Assembly: GCF_037975245.1 (NCBI RefSeq)
Contig: NC_092563.1
Location: 19,674,094-19,734,093 of the forward strand
Length of the DNA: 60,000 nucleotides
Source of the DNA: Apostichopus japonicus
Taxonomy: Eukaryota > Echinodermata > Holothuroidea > Aspidochirotida > Stichopodidae
Reading direction: 5' to 3'
Shown here: one piece after another, positions 27,255 through 38,671 of the stretch
How positions within the stretch are numbered: the first letter of the stretch is position 1
Layout: each line of letters starts with the position of its first letter
Position numbers and translations under genes: made by a program
The notes under the pieces: generated by a model
The model's database searches: none
Told to the model about the DNA's origin: nothing
Seen by the model: only the letters and a program-made list of their open reading frames with translations

Positions 27255-28826
27255 ATTCCTACCAGGGACGTAGCCAGGGGGAGCAGGGGGAGCGACCGTT
27301 CCCCCTTTCAGTGTCGAAAAAATGTTAAATGATGTTTGCATGGTATTTTGTCAGTGCTCTTTTAATCTTGAATACTCGTCAGCTCCGTTAGCTCGATTAT
27401 AAACGTAGTAACATTCAGGCCTATACTAATGCAGCTACTTAGTTTGGCAGATGCAATTGGGTCATTCCGTGTCATGAATTCATAAATTAATATTGAGAAC
27501 AGCTAGAACCCTGAAATTTGTTAGGTGTAAGAACTTTATACCTATAATTAAAGTATAAAACCCTGACAGCTCTGACATGGTTACTTTGGTAAAAAATTGG
27601 CATCAAAACCCCTACCTCATGCTGAATCGCAGCATGAAATAGCAACTTTAGAGTTGCACAACTTGCAAACATATTAAAGGAAAGCATTGTAATCATTATT
27701 TGGTAATGTTTGTACTAGACATAATAACTTCTGAAAGAATCAAGTACCCTGAAGCAATGGTTTAGGAGCAATTTATCACTAAAAATAGCACATTTTTTTA
27801 GTGTAAAGTACAAAAATCGCATATTTTTACACTTTTAAGTTGACCTTACTCCACAAGACAATAATTTTGTATTTTTAAAAAAATATTTTCCTGTTCTATT
27901 GGATAGACTCTATAGGCATATGTAATAGAGAGGTAGTAGAATGTTTAATTGCTGAGAAATGAGACCTCAAAAGTCAAGAAAATGCCAAAATGCCATGGTG
28001 GCGACAAATTGCGGAATTTCAAAGTGTGATAAATCGGCCAATTGTAAAGCAATGCAACTGAAATTGTCAGAATATGCTTATTTCATGGTGGTCCAATCAT
28101 ACAAAAAATTTGGGAATTTTTCAAAGATGTCGAACTACAACATACTCCAAAATTTGGTGATTTGATATGGAATGACCCAATTAGCTAAATGTAGCCTGTA
28201 GCCTATTACAAGCCTTCAGTTGGCCACTGCGTAATAAAATACATATTGCCTACCTAACCGCACTCGATGGAGTGTCACCAACCGTATGCTCAACGACGTC
28301 ATCAACGTTCGTTTTATCATCCTTTCTATGATTCGTCCTAAGTTGTTGCACGAACAACATGTTATGAAGCTAGCTAGCAATCGTACGTAATACGCGCTTC
28401 CTATAAATAATTATTTCACTGCTAATACACTGCGATAACGATATTTGTTTTAGGCCACTGCACATCTGGCTGTCTTACAAAATATGAAAGTTTATATTTT
28501 CTATCAGTTAAGTTCGTCAAATGTATTAAAGCCAGACATTGGACAATAAACAAGAATCATCCTACTGGAAAATTTTTAAAAGAGCACTACGTTTGTCCTT
28601 CTGATATAATATGTAAAAGAACTTGTAAAAGAATTCAAACAGGAAACAAAATCTGCTGATAATATCATATGATAATTATGAAACTGCAAAACATTCACCA
28701 GGTCGCATCTGAGCACCTTCAATTGTTAAAAAAAAAACCCAAAGGCGAGGGGATACCCCCTCCCCCATATCAATCGCAAAAAAGTGCTCCCCCTTTCAAA
28801 TTCCTGGCTACGTCGCTGATTCCTGC
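27255..28826 (+). mobile_element. hAT-like non-autonomous element, copy A, with target duplications
   Basis: The element proper is 27263-28818. The left end reads CAGGGACGTAGCCAGGGGGA. The reverse complement of the right end reads CAGCGACGTAGCCAGGAATT. It is flanked by an 8-bp target duplication, ATTCCTAC (27255-27262) and ATTCCTGC (28819-28826), one mismatch. Eight-base duplications and CAG termini are typical of the hAT superfamily, so that is the inferred class. No transposase is present. A second element (27459-28178) is inserted in it; without that and its 4-bp duplication the length is ~832 bp, matching copy B at 48145 (818 bp). Confidence 0.87.
27459..28178. mobile_element. Nested 720-bp inverted-repeat element in hAT-like copy A
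   Basis: Ends are GGGTCATTCCGTGTCA and, reverse complemented, GGGTCATTCCATATCA. It is flanked by AATT on both sides (27455-27458 and 28179-28182). Copy B has the uninterrupted site (GATGCAATTAGC at ~48318-48330), so this is an insertion with a 4-bp AATT duplication. It is AT-rich with no supported ORF. Superfamily is not assigned. Confidence 0.82.
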
Positions 28827-29959
28827 GCCATAATTTCTCCAGCATTGTGGACCCCATTCGACAAACGCATTGAATAGACCAAACTATTTACTTTGGGACC
28901 AGACCGGGGCCAGATTGCTCCAATAGAGGAGACACAGAGTGGGCTGGTGGTCAAGGCCCCACAAGTTAGTAAATAAAGATCATCGTGCTTTTCAGTAGTT
29001 CTTTTTATCACAGGACTATAAAAGACTGGAATACGCAAGCCTTGGCCGTTAAGGAGAGCCCCAGTCCTGAGGGTGTTTAAAACTAGATTGCCCACGCAAT
29101 TGCTAGCACTGCTGCTGGGTTACAGACCGTTCTTTGAAGTAATATCAACGCGTTATTATTATAAACTGATCATATCTCTATAAAGTTTGTGTTCCTTACT
29201 CAACACTAAAACAAACAACTTGTCGTCAGCAATAAAAAGATTGGTTAGCTCAATTTGGAAGATTTTACTCACCTTTACTGCATAGCAGCACGAAGTTACA
29301 ACGGTGGCTTCCTCCATCATTAACCGTCTTGTTGCAAACTAAATTCCCGCCAATTCTCATCAATACGGGTGTGTTGCTGTCTGGCCTTTTATCAAAGGAT
29401 TATCTTTCAAAGTCAGTGAACCAGTGACTCTACTTACGTCCTTTTAAATAATGGTGCCAGTGAACTGGTTTGTAGTACCTTGTTCAAGTTGATCCTAATC
29501 TACAAGTTGTGTATCGACTCAATGTAATTTTGTTAGTGCTTAATATTCGAGAATCTTAAGTATTTTATGGCACTAAGGGGCATTACTAAGGTTCGAAGGT
29601 GGGGGATTTTTGGCTGACATTTTTTCTCTTTACAAATTTTCTCAAACTCCTCGATCGCATTATGCTCGATCGCACTGTGAACAAACAATGGTGGGATGCA
29701 GGAGTTCAAGGAGGTGCTGGGGTGGCATTATGGTCGTTAATTCCGACTCCCTTGTATGAGGGCCCTCTCCTAAAAAAATGTTCAACGTGTAAAGGTGCAT
29801 ACTGAGGTATGTATATGTAGGCTTTCTATTAATACGGCCATACATGCAAAGTTGTGCTAATATAACTATACTGTATTATGTGGGGTTGAAAGGGAGGCAT
29901 AATAATTAAAAGCCTGAGAAATGAAATATCAAATCATTCATTTTTACTCTCATCGTAAC
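28827..29959. other. Spacer with one dispersed-repeat fragment, no gene seen
   Basis: Holds the second copy (29045-29150) of the repeat described at 26254-26435. A short open frame spans it on the minus strand but is only the repeat read backwards. From 29165 to 29959 I see AT-rich sequence, one G-rich patch near 29600, and nothing that supports a gene. Confidence 0.5.
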
Positions 29960-31056
29960 TTGGCTACCAAGCGCGGCGGAAGCACTTTTAATCTGGGGGG
30001 GGGGGGGGGCACCGACGTCAAAGGGCACTTTGCAGAAATTCGATTGGACTGATATTTAGTACCCTTTATAACTCTTATTGTATTATCTTATTTGCGTATA
30101 CACATCACTCCATCAGCGCCCCCCCCCCCAGTGGCGGAGCTAGGTGTATGGGTCAGGGGGCGAGAATGGTCTGTAGGGGCGCTTTCGACACTATCTAAGC
30201 GGAGCGCCACCACAGGTTGGCGTGGAGCGTACATAATTTATTTGAGTAAAGATACTCCCTAGATCGCCGGAAATGACCCTTTCCGGACCTTGCTAATTTG
30301 CAGATAAACGAAGAATAAATAGGTGTCATCGCCATTTTGTCAGCAAATTACTCCAGCAAAATGTGACAAATGCCAATATGTGTTTGAGAGCGCAATAAAA
30401 AAGTCAATAATCGTGAATAAGTAAAAAGTGGTAAAACGCTGAAAAGGGCGCCAGCAGTCCATCGGAGTCTGTCCGGGGGGGGGGGAAGGGCATCCACCCC
30501 TCTGACTGTATGGGCGCTCCGCCACTGCCCCCCCCCCCTCAAGGAAAAAATGCATACTAGCACTGCAATATCCAATGTGCAAATTGGGAAACAAGGAACA
30601 AGTTTTCTCTTCGAGACAAAATGAGGTGAAATCATTATAAAGTCCAAGTCCCTGCACACACGATCAAAACATGTATGAAAGCAAATGAACTATGTCAAAA
30701 TACGAAAGGATAGGACAGGTTATGGGATATTTAAACTGTGTCATTGTTCATAGTAGGCTATAAATGGCTACTGCTTATTACAAAGTCACAATTTAGCAAT
30801 GCATTTTTGGACATGTATTAGGATTCTTTTGACAAATTGAATATGCATAATGGCACTCACCAGAATGTTAGAAGCCTTGTGGTAGTAAACATTTGAGTTT
30901 GACCCACAGAAATTCATTAATACTTCTAAATTAGAATTAGATCTCTTACTGAAATATCGCTGACCTAATAAGGTGGTAAAGGGCACATTTTTAACCCGAG
31001 GAATAGTGGGGGGGGGGGGGCACGTGCCCCCTGGTTCCGCCGGCCTTGTTGGCTAT
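29960..31056. mobile_element. hAT-like element with GGCGGAA termini and a nested insertion
   Basis: Element 29968-31048. The left end reads CAAGCGCGGCGGAAGCA. The right end, reverse complemented, reads CAAGGCCGGCGGAACCA. Next to the ends are a long G-run (29995-30010) and another at 31009-31020. The flanks are TTGGCTAC (29960-29967) and TTGGCTAT (31049-31056), an 8-bp duplication with one mismatch. Removing the nested 399-bp element and its duplication leaves ~675 bp. No coding region is supported. Confidence 0.75.
30129..30527 (+). mobile_element. 399-bp CAGTGGCGGAGC element nested in the previous one
   Basis: Inverted termini CAGTGGCGGAGC at both ends (the right end reads GCTCCGCCACTG at 30516-30527). 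It is inserted inside a C-run, with at least eight C on both sides, compatible with an 8-bp hAT-type duplication. The interior carries CTATCTAAGCGGAGCGCCAC and a GATCGCCGGAAATGACC block. Both are shared with the elements at 51362-51743, 47006-47302 and the right end of 33504-36252. Confidence 0.82.
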
Positions 31057-31197
31057 TGGTTCTGGGAAAGTCGTGCCTGTTGGATGGGGAAAATAGAGCA
31101 CCCACTCCTTAGTCTGTGTAGAACATGTGGTTTTTGTGGTACGAAATGCGAGGATGAAAATGTTCGGAAAGTTTTAACTGAGGGATTTGCCCCACAA

Positions 31198-31985
31198 TCA
31201 GTAATAATGAGAATAACAATATTGAGGATTTATAAAGCGCATACATATCAACCGATAACGGTGCTCAAGGCGCATAACAATATTACCATGGTTTACGATA
31301 ACTCATAACATAGAGAAAATCCCTCCACATGGCAGCAGCTAAACAACGCCCACAGGTCCCCATTTATACACCTGGGCTTAGGCGTAGGAGGCGGGGGAGG
31401 GAGGGGGCCCCCAACCAACATTTTTGGTGTAAATTCGGGCAATATGCTGAGAATTTTTCGGGCACCTACTGAAAGAAGAATACTTTGCAGTGTGTTTTTC
31501 AACTTTTATGGTGAAAATTCGGCAATATGCTGAGAAATTTTCGGCCACCTACTGAAAAAAAAGAATAATTTGCAAGGTGTTTTTAAATGGTTAAACTTAT
31601 AGTATTATTATTATTTTTGTAACGACTTCCCCAATAATTGTAACCAATATGGAAGGGTAATAACACGGAAAATGACTGTGTGTTATTGGCATGTGATGTA
31701 ATAACCGATGCCTATATGATATGCATATTAACATGTTGAAAGCGCGCGGAAAATTTTGGTTATATTTTTCGGGCAAGTCGTTACAGCCTCGCCCCCCCCC
31801 CCAAAAAAAAATCAAATTCGGCTCCTACGCCTATGTACCTGGGTGAAGAGAGGCAATAGAGATATGTTGCGCCTTGCCCATGGACACAACGTAATGATCT
31901 GGCCAGGACTTGAACCTGCTAGCCTTAGATCACACGTCTACTGCTCTCACTGGGTGGGGTACACTGCTGCCCCTCGAAAACTGCT
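31198..31985 (-). mobile_element. tRNA-derived SINE (minus), split by a short DNA element
   Basis: On the minus strand the head has a B-box GGTTCAAGTCC (plus 31906-31916) with an A-box-like GGCAGCAGTGT upstream (~31960-31972). Then come TTGTGTCCATGGGCAAGGCG, CACCCAGGTGTATAAATGG, and a tail GCGCTTTATAAATC running into ATT-rich sequence near 31198. Heads and bodies of this type recur in marine-invertebrate SINEs. The SINE is interrupted at CACCTGGG by the element at 31377-31835. Confidence 0.75.
31377..31835. mobile_element. 459-bp hAT-like element inserted in the SINE
   Basis: Termini are CTTAGGCGTAGGAG and, reverse complemented, CATAGGCGTAGGAG. The flanks are CACCTGGG (31369-31376) and TACCTGGG (31836-31843), 7 of 8 identical. 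Removing the element restores an uninterrupted SINE body. It contains an internal tandem duplication: ~31427-31508 is repeated at ~31509-31590 (GCAATATGCTGAGAA, CACCTACTGAAA). A reverse-oriented relative lies at 34089-34465. Confidence 0.82.
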
Positions 31986-32829
31986 GTGCCTGGCATCCAG
32001 ATTTACCACTATCCCCTCCCCCCTGCAAATGCACTGGGCACTGTGGGCAGAGTATAGATATGGGACAAATTTGTAGTTTTTTTGGAGTGCATATTTGCCA
32101 CCAGCTAGTGTTAAATTAACACCAACTTGAGAATCATTTACTATTCACCACAAAGGGTGTTAAATCGGTTATCTTTGGTGTCAGTATTGTTTCTCTGGTT
32201 GGTGTAGGAGTAGCACTGACTGTATTGATTTTTACTCCAAAATGGTGTGACGTAGTTCTTCCCTCTGATGTTGATTGGCATTTTGTTTTATTGTATCTTG
32301 ACTGAGTTAATTCTTCTATATAATACTTTTGTTAACACCTTTTCAAAGTAACACCTAAGTTTGGGCCAAATGTTCAAGCAATAAACAACAGGCAAAAAAA
32401 AAAAAAAAATTGTAAGTTTCAATGATTCATTGTTTTATTTATCTTGAAAGCATCAGTTGTACAGATAAAACGTTAACAGAAAATAGAAAGAAAACTATTT
32501 ATCAAGTGCAAAAACAAGAATGAACAAAAGCTTGTCTCATATAAATTTTCAACAAATTACATTTGCAGCCACATTTGAGTTCAAACTGACTGGAAAACTT
32601 AAACCTTTTGAATGAAGGTAAAATCAGATCATAGTATTTTCACATTATGAGTCCTTAGAATTTAAATTATTCCTTTGTCTCAAAAAGTTAATTGCATGAA
32701 AGCCAATTGCAAGTCAATCATAGTGACCAAAATAATGCTTGGCTGTAAGTAATCACATTTCAAATTACAGGGTACTTCTTTAACAACTTTTTATCTCACT
32801 AAACATGTCAACCATTGTTTATGAATAAA
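31986..32829. other. AT-rich spacer, no gene seen
   Basis: Contains repeated GGTGTTAA-like words (32105-32340) and a 15-base A-run at ~32395-32409, followed by AT-rich sequence. No coding, RNA or element signature that I can support. Confidence 0.5.
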
Positions 32830-34088
32830 AACAATTGCTGTAAACCAACATTGACTGAGGCATAAGTAGTGCACTACTAAGAAGTGCAATCAATTTACTG
32901 AACACTTAAATGCCTTGGAAAGACATAACTGTGATGATCAGATCTCAGTAATGAGAGGAGTTTGAAATCAACAGCAGTCTGCTGAGGTTTTGCCTTTTTT
33001 CACAGCAAATCCATTGAAGAGACAATGTTTAGTAAAACAGTGTGTTCTATATCTGAGTAAACTGACCAAATGACGCCATGTCATAACAAAGCACATCGTG
33101 ACACTTGTCCCACCCAAGGTTCACCCAGTTTACATCAAACACTTCAGTAAGCAGTGCTGCATCTGGCACTTTTGAGACAACAGTCATAACACTCCATATG
33201 ATAAATTGATATCAATTTTTCTGAACCATGGTCCAACATGAAAAGTCCCTAGCGATTGTTTTGAAATGAAATGGTACAACATTTGATTGATTTGTTGTCT
33301 TCCTGTCACAGTTTTACAAATATTCTTAAACTTTCGACAATTATCAGCAATTTGACATGAATAATCATGTTCAGTTTTATGCTTAATGCACCAAACATGG
33401 ATAAGTGGACCCACTAACCACAAGCAAGTAGGATATTGGATCATAAAGTGATGCTTTGCAATGAGAGAACAAGTTGGGAATATCTCAAAGAATTTAGAAT
33501 GATCAGGCGCGTATCCAGGGGGGGGGGGGCGGGTCATTTCTTGATATTGATCCCATCTGCATGAAAACGCACGCCCCACCCCTCTTATCGCTTCCCGGTG
33601 AGTTACGAAACTTAATTAAAGACCTTCGCCTGTAGTACCAAGACCTTGACAAAATCCAGCAACACACCACTTCATTGATAACAAGTGATCGGGTTGTGAA
33701 TTAGTGACGTCTAGAGGTCGTGCACTGACCTACATGGAGTGCGACCACTCCCGATTTTGCAATTCCCAAGATCAGGCCCCAAAAAATCCCAAGGGCACTG
33801 TACTGTATGGATATCTAGGGATGAAAATCCCAAGATCTTCCCTAAACTGAAGGCAGATAGAGAATCGAAGCCTTCAGTGTGTTATGAACTTGAAAGTGTG
33901 CGTCTTTCGAAATGAAAAAAATGTGGGGCATTGCACAATAAACAGATAAAAGTTATTTATTTCAGTCTCATTTCAATTATTCAAATTTGTATTAAAGCAA
34001 ACAGCAGATATCACATCATATCAGTGAGCATGAAAATGGCATTCCAAGGATGAACAGCCTCCAAACTGTCTATGTGTGTAGAACTAGT

Positions 34089-34465
34089 CAAAGGCGTAGA
34101 AGCCCAAGTTGATTTGGGGGGGGGGGGGCGGCTGTAACGACTTGCCTGAAAAATATAACCAATAGTTTTGCAACATCATATTAATGTACATATCGTAGAG
34201 GCATGGATCGGTTACTACATCGCATGCAAAATGACATACAATCATTTGCTGTGTTATTACCTAAATGGCGAATTAGTCTGGCAAGCTTAGAACTTTATTT
34301 TAATTACCAAGGAGATTTTTTATTAAACTATTGCTTTCCTTTAGCTACATCATTGCAATTTCATTTTCTCTAAGTAGGTGCCCGAAAGTTCTCAGCAAAT
34401 TGCCCAAATTTTTACAAAAATATTTGGTTGGGGGCTGCAGCACCCCCCCCTCCCCCTCCTATAGT
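34089..34465. mobile_element. Reverse-oriented relative of the GGCGTAGGAG element
   Basis: Begins CAAAGGCGTAGAAGCC. Near its right end, reverse complemented, it reads CCCCCAACCAAATA, TTTGGGCAATTTGCTGAGAA and CGGGCACCTACTT. This matches the left part of 31377-31835 in inverted orientation. The right terminus is damaged (CTCCTATAG) and no clear target duplication was found. Confidence 0.6.
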
Positions 34466-34734
34466 GATGTGTGTAGTTCGGTTTCGGAAATATCTGGTAT
34501 TTTTTCATTTCCTTCAACAAAGTTTTCTAGTATCCGTTATAAGAGGTTTTAATATTTGTACACCAATAAATTAACTTTGTCTGAATTTTCGAAAATTCCC
34601 TGACCGACATTCTTCATCATACTTCCCTCTACTTGTGCAATTTTGACCGGTCTGTTAGGGGTTGAAGGAGGTTTTTCTATATTGGTTGTCCATAGATGAA
34701 ACTTTGTGCAACATTTGGGTATGTTTTGAAGTGA

Positions 34735-35912
34735 ATTTATTCACGAGAAATATTTTCAAATTCTGAACAAATAATATCCGAACACGCTGTAACCCGTTGT
34801 GGTGTTCCACAGGGCTCAATATTAGGACCACTGTTGTTCATAATATATGTCAATGACATTTGCCAGGTGTCAAAAATTGCCAATACTATTTTGTTTGCTG
34901 ATGATACCAATATTTTCTTCGAGTTCGAAAACGTACATAGAATACATGATACCGTCTCTACTGAATTAACTAAATTTACTAACTGGTTTGCTGCTAATAA
35001 GTTATCACTTAATGCAGACAAAACTAACTATATAGTATTTAATGGAAGAAGAACGCTTAACTGGAATAATGACATAATAATGGACGGTAAAGTAATTAAA
35101 CAAGTATCAACTACTAAATTTCTAGGGGTTAATATTGATAGTAAACTTTCATGGAGTGACCATATTACAAAAGTTTGCACTAGCGTTGCAAGAGGTGTAG
35201 GAATTTTAGCAAAGCTAAACATTCCTCCCCCCAGAATATACTCCGAATGCTTTATCAAACTTTAAAAGCACCACATCTGTATTACTGCTTGATTATCTGG
35301 TCTGGTACAAGCGTTTCTCATTTAAGTCACCTTAAAATACTTCAAAAGAGTGCAATACGTCATATATCTCACGCAGCACCGCGTGAACATACAAGCCCCC
35401 TCTTTAAGAAACTCAATTTATTGAAATTAGATGACATTATAAAAGTTAATATTGCAACATTTACATACAAGGCTTGGAATGGATCATTACCAGTTTTCGA
35501 AATTTTATAAATAGCAACACAGATTTCCATAATCATAATACCAGAATGGCTAGCAACGCACAGTATAAATCATATAAAACACGCACTAGTATGTTAAGCC
35601 TCAGAAACCGTGCAACCAAAATTTGGAATTCACTGTCAATAGCTTTAAAAACTAAGAAAACAAGCTCCACATTTAGTAAATGTCTTACTAAAGAAATTAT
35701 CATGTCTTATTAATTATGATTTAGCTGCATAGTCGCATAGCAGCATATACACATATTGAAGCGTATACGTATTGTTATTAACATTATTTTCTATCTTTTC
35801 TTCATGGGAGTCTTCTGTTTTGTTAAGCCAGCATAGGCTTTTCAGAAGACTTCCATTCACATTGTAATATTTATGTGAAAAAAAATAAAGGAATGAATGA
35901 ATAATGGCCTAA
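34735..35912 (+). pseudogene. 5'-truncated LINE reverse transcriptase relic (L2/CR1-like)
   Basis: A plus-strand frame opens near 34735 and reads the RT motif CGVPQGSILGPLL (~34795) and FADDT (~34890). These are followed by FLGVNIDSKLSWSDHI (~35120). The frame then breaks at ~35263. The thumb/C-terminal part continues in another frame (HLKILQKSAIRHI, FKKLNLLKLDDI), breaks again at ~35508, and ends NRATKIWNSLS ... stop at 35713. The 3' tail has AATAAA and GAATGAATGAAT (35885-35905), a tetranucleotide tail as in L2-type LINEs. The endonuclease and N-terminal half are missing. Clade is inferred. It sits inside the composite element 33504-36252. Confidence 0.85.
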
Positions 35913-37555
35913 AACCTTGAAAAGTTGGGCTGAAGGGTATTGTAGGCCGCGACGTAGAATCACCTACAAAAGCAATGATCCACAGCCTAGGAGCTGCGAT
36001 GAGGTCGAACATGATGTGTGACTGGTGACAATCTTGAAAAAGGTTATGGATGAAACAAAAGAAGGAAATATTTGGTTCTCAGGCAAAAGTGTACATCTGG
36101 TTGGTCATTTTCAAGCCCGAGAAGTGCCATTTCCAGTGATCTGGGGGGTATCAAAACCAGAAATTTCTTGGTCGCGGCGCGCCAACCCAGCGCTCCGCTT
36201 AGATAGTAATTAGCGCCCCCCCCCCGGGTTAGAAATCCAGGATACGTGTCTGATGATGATCTGCAAAGAATGTTTGTGCAATTAACCCATGATTTAGTTT
36301 AGGTGAAAATATTATATCCATGCAATTTAATAACTTCATCAACAGCTCAAATAAGATATGTCCCTCTCCTGTAAAAGATGTCCAATAACAAGGGGCAATG
36401 TCTTTTTAAACACCATGAAGATTGCATCTATCCTTTTAACCAATAGCATTGCCCTGTGATCGTAACTTGATTTGAGAAGGCTTGTTTGACTTTTCCGTTG
36501 ATCCATAGTCATAAGTTGTTATTTCTTTATTTAAATGATTTGGTGTCATTAAAGGTGGCTCTTTATCTGATATTAAATATGACAATACCAGTTATAGTTT
36601 CATACTGGACCACACCTTCAAGGAGATCATACAGTACATCACATCCTGAGAAATATTTGGAAAAATATGGAAAGATACACAACTATTTAAAGTAGATCCC
36701 CTCTTGACACGTTGAACATGAACAATTTCATGTTGCTATAATGCCTGTTGCACATGCAAATCTTGTGATTCTTTGTCTCTCATTTGCATGTTATTCTCAC
36801 TGTAAAGTAGTTGTGCATGACTTTACGACTGGTCGAACAAAGGTGGCACTAATGATTTGCCAACGAGCTCTCTACAAAACCAAATAATGAGTTAGCACCA
36901 AGATTGTCTGCACTAAACTGAGTGGAATACCATGCTCAGGCAGGTCATTTATATCTTTGATTATGTGTTTGAGAATTAGACCAAACCCACATTTATTTAT
37001 ATCTTCTGTGTGACAAAGGGCAGCACATTGGACGCAGTCAAATAGAATTACACCTAGGAGGTAGATATTTTAAAACAAATTAAAATGCACCTTGTGAATA
37101 GATGATTTTGATCATAGTGGATTCACTGTCTCAAAGTCATCATAAAAAAAATGGAACTGTAGAGCATTACAATACTGTAAGTATTTTTTATTTTGCTTGA
37201 ATTCAGAGTAAAGTTCATGGCAGAGGTTTGATAGACTGTCTAAGTGTGTTTTGATATCATTGTAAACATTATATAGAGTCTTTTCTCAATTCATGTTCTT
37301 TGAAGGTCAGCTTGTACACTACCAGTGATTTCACCAATAACATTATCCATCATATCAATTCCTTAGCGCTCTTCCTTGTGCAGCGGCGGAAAGTCACGAC
37401 AGTTACTACCCACACCCCTCGTTGACTTACTGCTAGGCCATGTTTTTCTTCACTGATAACAGTTCTTTCCTCATTTCATTACACTTTGTCTAAAACATCT
37501 TTAGAAAGGTGGAATAAATCTCTTCATATCTCTGTTGTTTCCTAGTTTCTATTTA

Positions 37556-37705
37556 GTATGGCACAATCGGACTTTGGGGGTTAAAAAATGTAAATATACG
37601 TAACTTTTGAAAACCAAAAGTCACACGTAAAACACACATGGCAACATGTAGCGTCGTGTGGCTTTTGAAACTCCCATTTTTGAAAGTTCAATTGTGTCAC
37701 TATAA
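37556..37705. mobile_element. Possible ~150-bp inverted-repeat element
   Basis: The left sequence GGCACAATCGGACTTT and, reverse complemented, the right TGACACAATTGAACTTT form imperfect inverted termini bordered by TA on both sides. A second internal stem (AAAAGTCACACG with CGTGTGGCTTTT) makes most of it foldable. It lies within the decayed C2H2 gene region. Confidence 0.35.
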
Positions 37706-38671
37706 CACTGGCCCTCCTCTTTGTCTAAATTGAATATGCATTACAAATGAGTGACAGATTCTGTACATATAAAAATTATTGTGATTGGTTCAAGTTTTCA
37801 ATCGGACCTAGGGGTAACAAATGAGAGTCTTCGTTAGAAAATATCGACCTTCTAGCCCAACCTCGAGAGACGCTATTGTAGACAACCGCGTGGTAGCGCC
37901 TAGTATAGGGGACTGTAACTACGCACTGTTTAATCGTTTATGTGTAATTGTATTAAAATTTGTTATTGTACTGTTAAGAACTCAAAATTAGTTTAAAAAC
38001 ACATTTATTGGTAGTTTTTTTCACCCAAATTCCCATATACATTGAGAATGCAATAGTTTGCGTCACAGCAATATAAAAAAAACCCGCAACAGAATGGATC
38101 AGTCCAATCTTCCTGACCGCGTTGATCCTCAGCGCTCACGTATGGGAGCGATGAGTCACACTTAATCCTTCAAAGAGCTTATATTGCATGTGTCGTTTTG
38201 GGGGGTGAAGGAATTGATATGTGAATTAACTATTTTGTTTAGAGTATATTAATAACCTTTGAGCTTGCAGACATCGTACATAGCCTATTAACCCTGCTGC
38301 CTGAGTGAAGTTCTTGAGGGGAAAGGATTACAAAGGTAGCAAGTTCATCACCCTCCACATTATCATCATATTATGTTCAACATCATCCTCCAAATTATTT
38401 TCCTTTGTTCCTGGGTCAATTTGGTAATGAAAATGGAGCATGCTTAACTATATGCTTCCTCAATTCACTAAATGAGAAAAGTGTCCGACAAAATGACCCT
38501 TGGCAACATTTCAGCAATAGATTCTGCCCATCATAACATCCAAGTTGTAACCTCATGTCCCTGAGTAAGTAATATGGTACACTACCAAGATAAGCTTTGC
38601 ATTTGAAAGAACTCATTCTTGCAATTTAGATCTATTAAAGCGTCCTCACATGTGGGGTCTGCTGGGTATAA

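Larger units (their letters stand above)
33496..36260. mobile_element. ~2.75-kb composite hAT-like element
   Basis: Element 33504-36252. The left end reads CAGGCGCGTATCCAGG followed by a G-run. The right end, reverse complemented, reads CAGACACGTATCCTGG and is also preceded by a C-run. The flanks are AGAATGAT (33496-33503) and ATGATGAT (36253-36260), 6 of 8 identical. It interrupts the pseudogene, whose reading continues on both sides. Inside are a LINE relic (34735-35912) and another short element (34089-34465). The right end carries the same CTTAGATAG/CATTTCC core as 30129-30527. Confidence 0.68.
32830..38620 (-). pseudogene. Decayed C2H2-containing multi-copy animal protein gene, split by insertion
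   Basis: Read on the minus strand from 38620 to 32830 in several frames. At ~38470-38540 there is a C2H2-like finger, C-x4-C-x11-H-x3-H (CCQGSFC ... LRKHIVKH). At ~36850-37140: DDFET, DINKCGFGLILKHIIKDI, then DNLGAN and GFVES followed by a CHLC motif. At ~36260-36560: TTYDYGSTEKSNKPSQIKLR, GNAIG and NCMDIIFSPKLNHG. After the insertion, at 33184-33500: AKHHFMIQYP, GPLIHVWC and FKNICKT. Further on, DVNWVNLGWDKCHDV. This block order matches an uncharacterised, often transposon-associated, intronless protein family that I recall from cnidarian, fish and invertebrate genomes. Function is unknown. Numerous stops and frameshifts mean it is not functional. A 2.75-kb element (33504-36252) lies inside. 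Family recognition is from memory. Confidence 0.55.

Noticed and set aside
30340-30657. Minus-strand frames of 103-105 residues
   Set aside because: They run across the end of the 399-bp element, a C-run and the surrounding element, so they are read-through of repeats.
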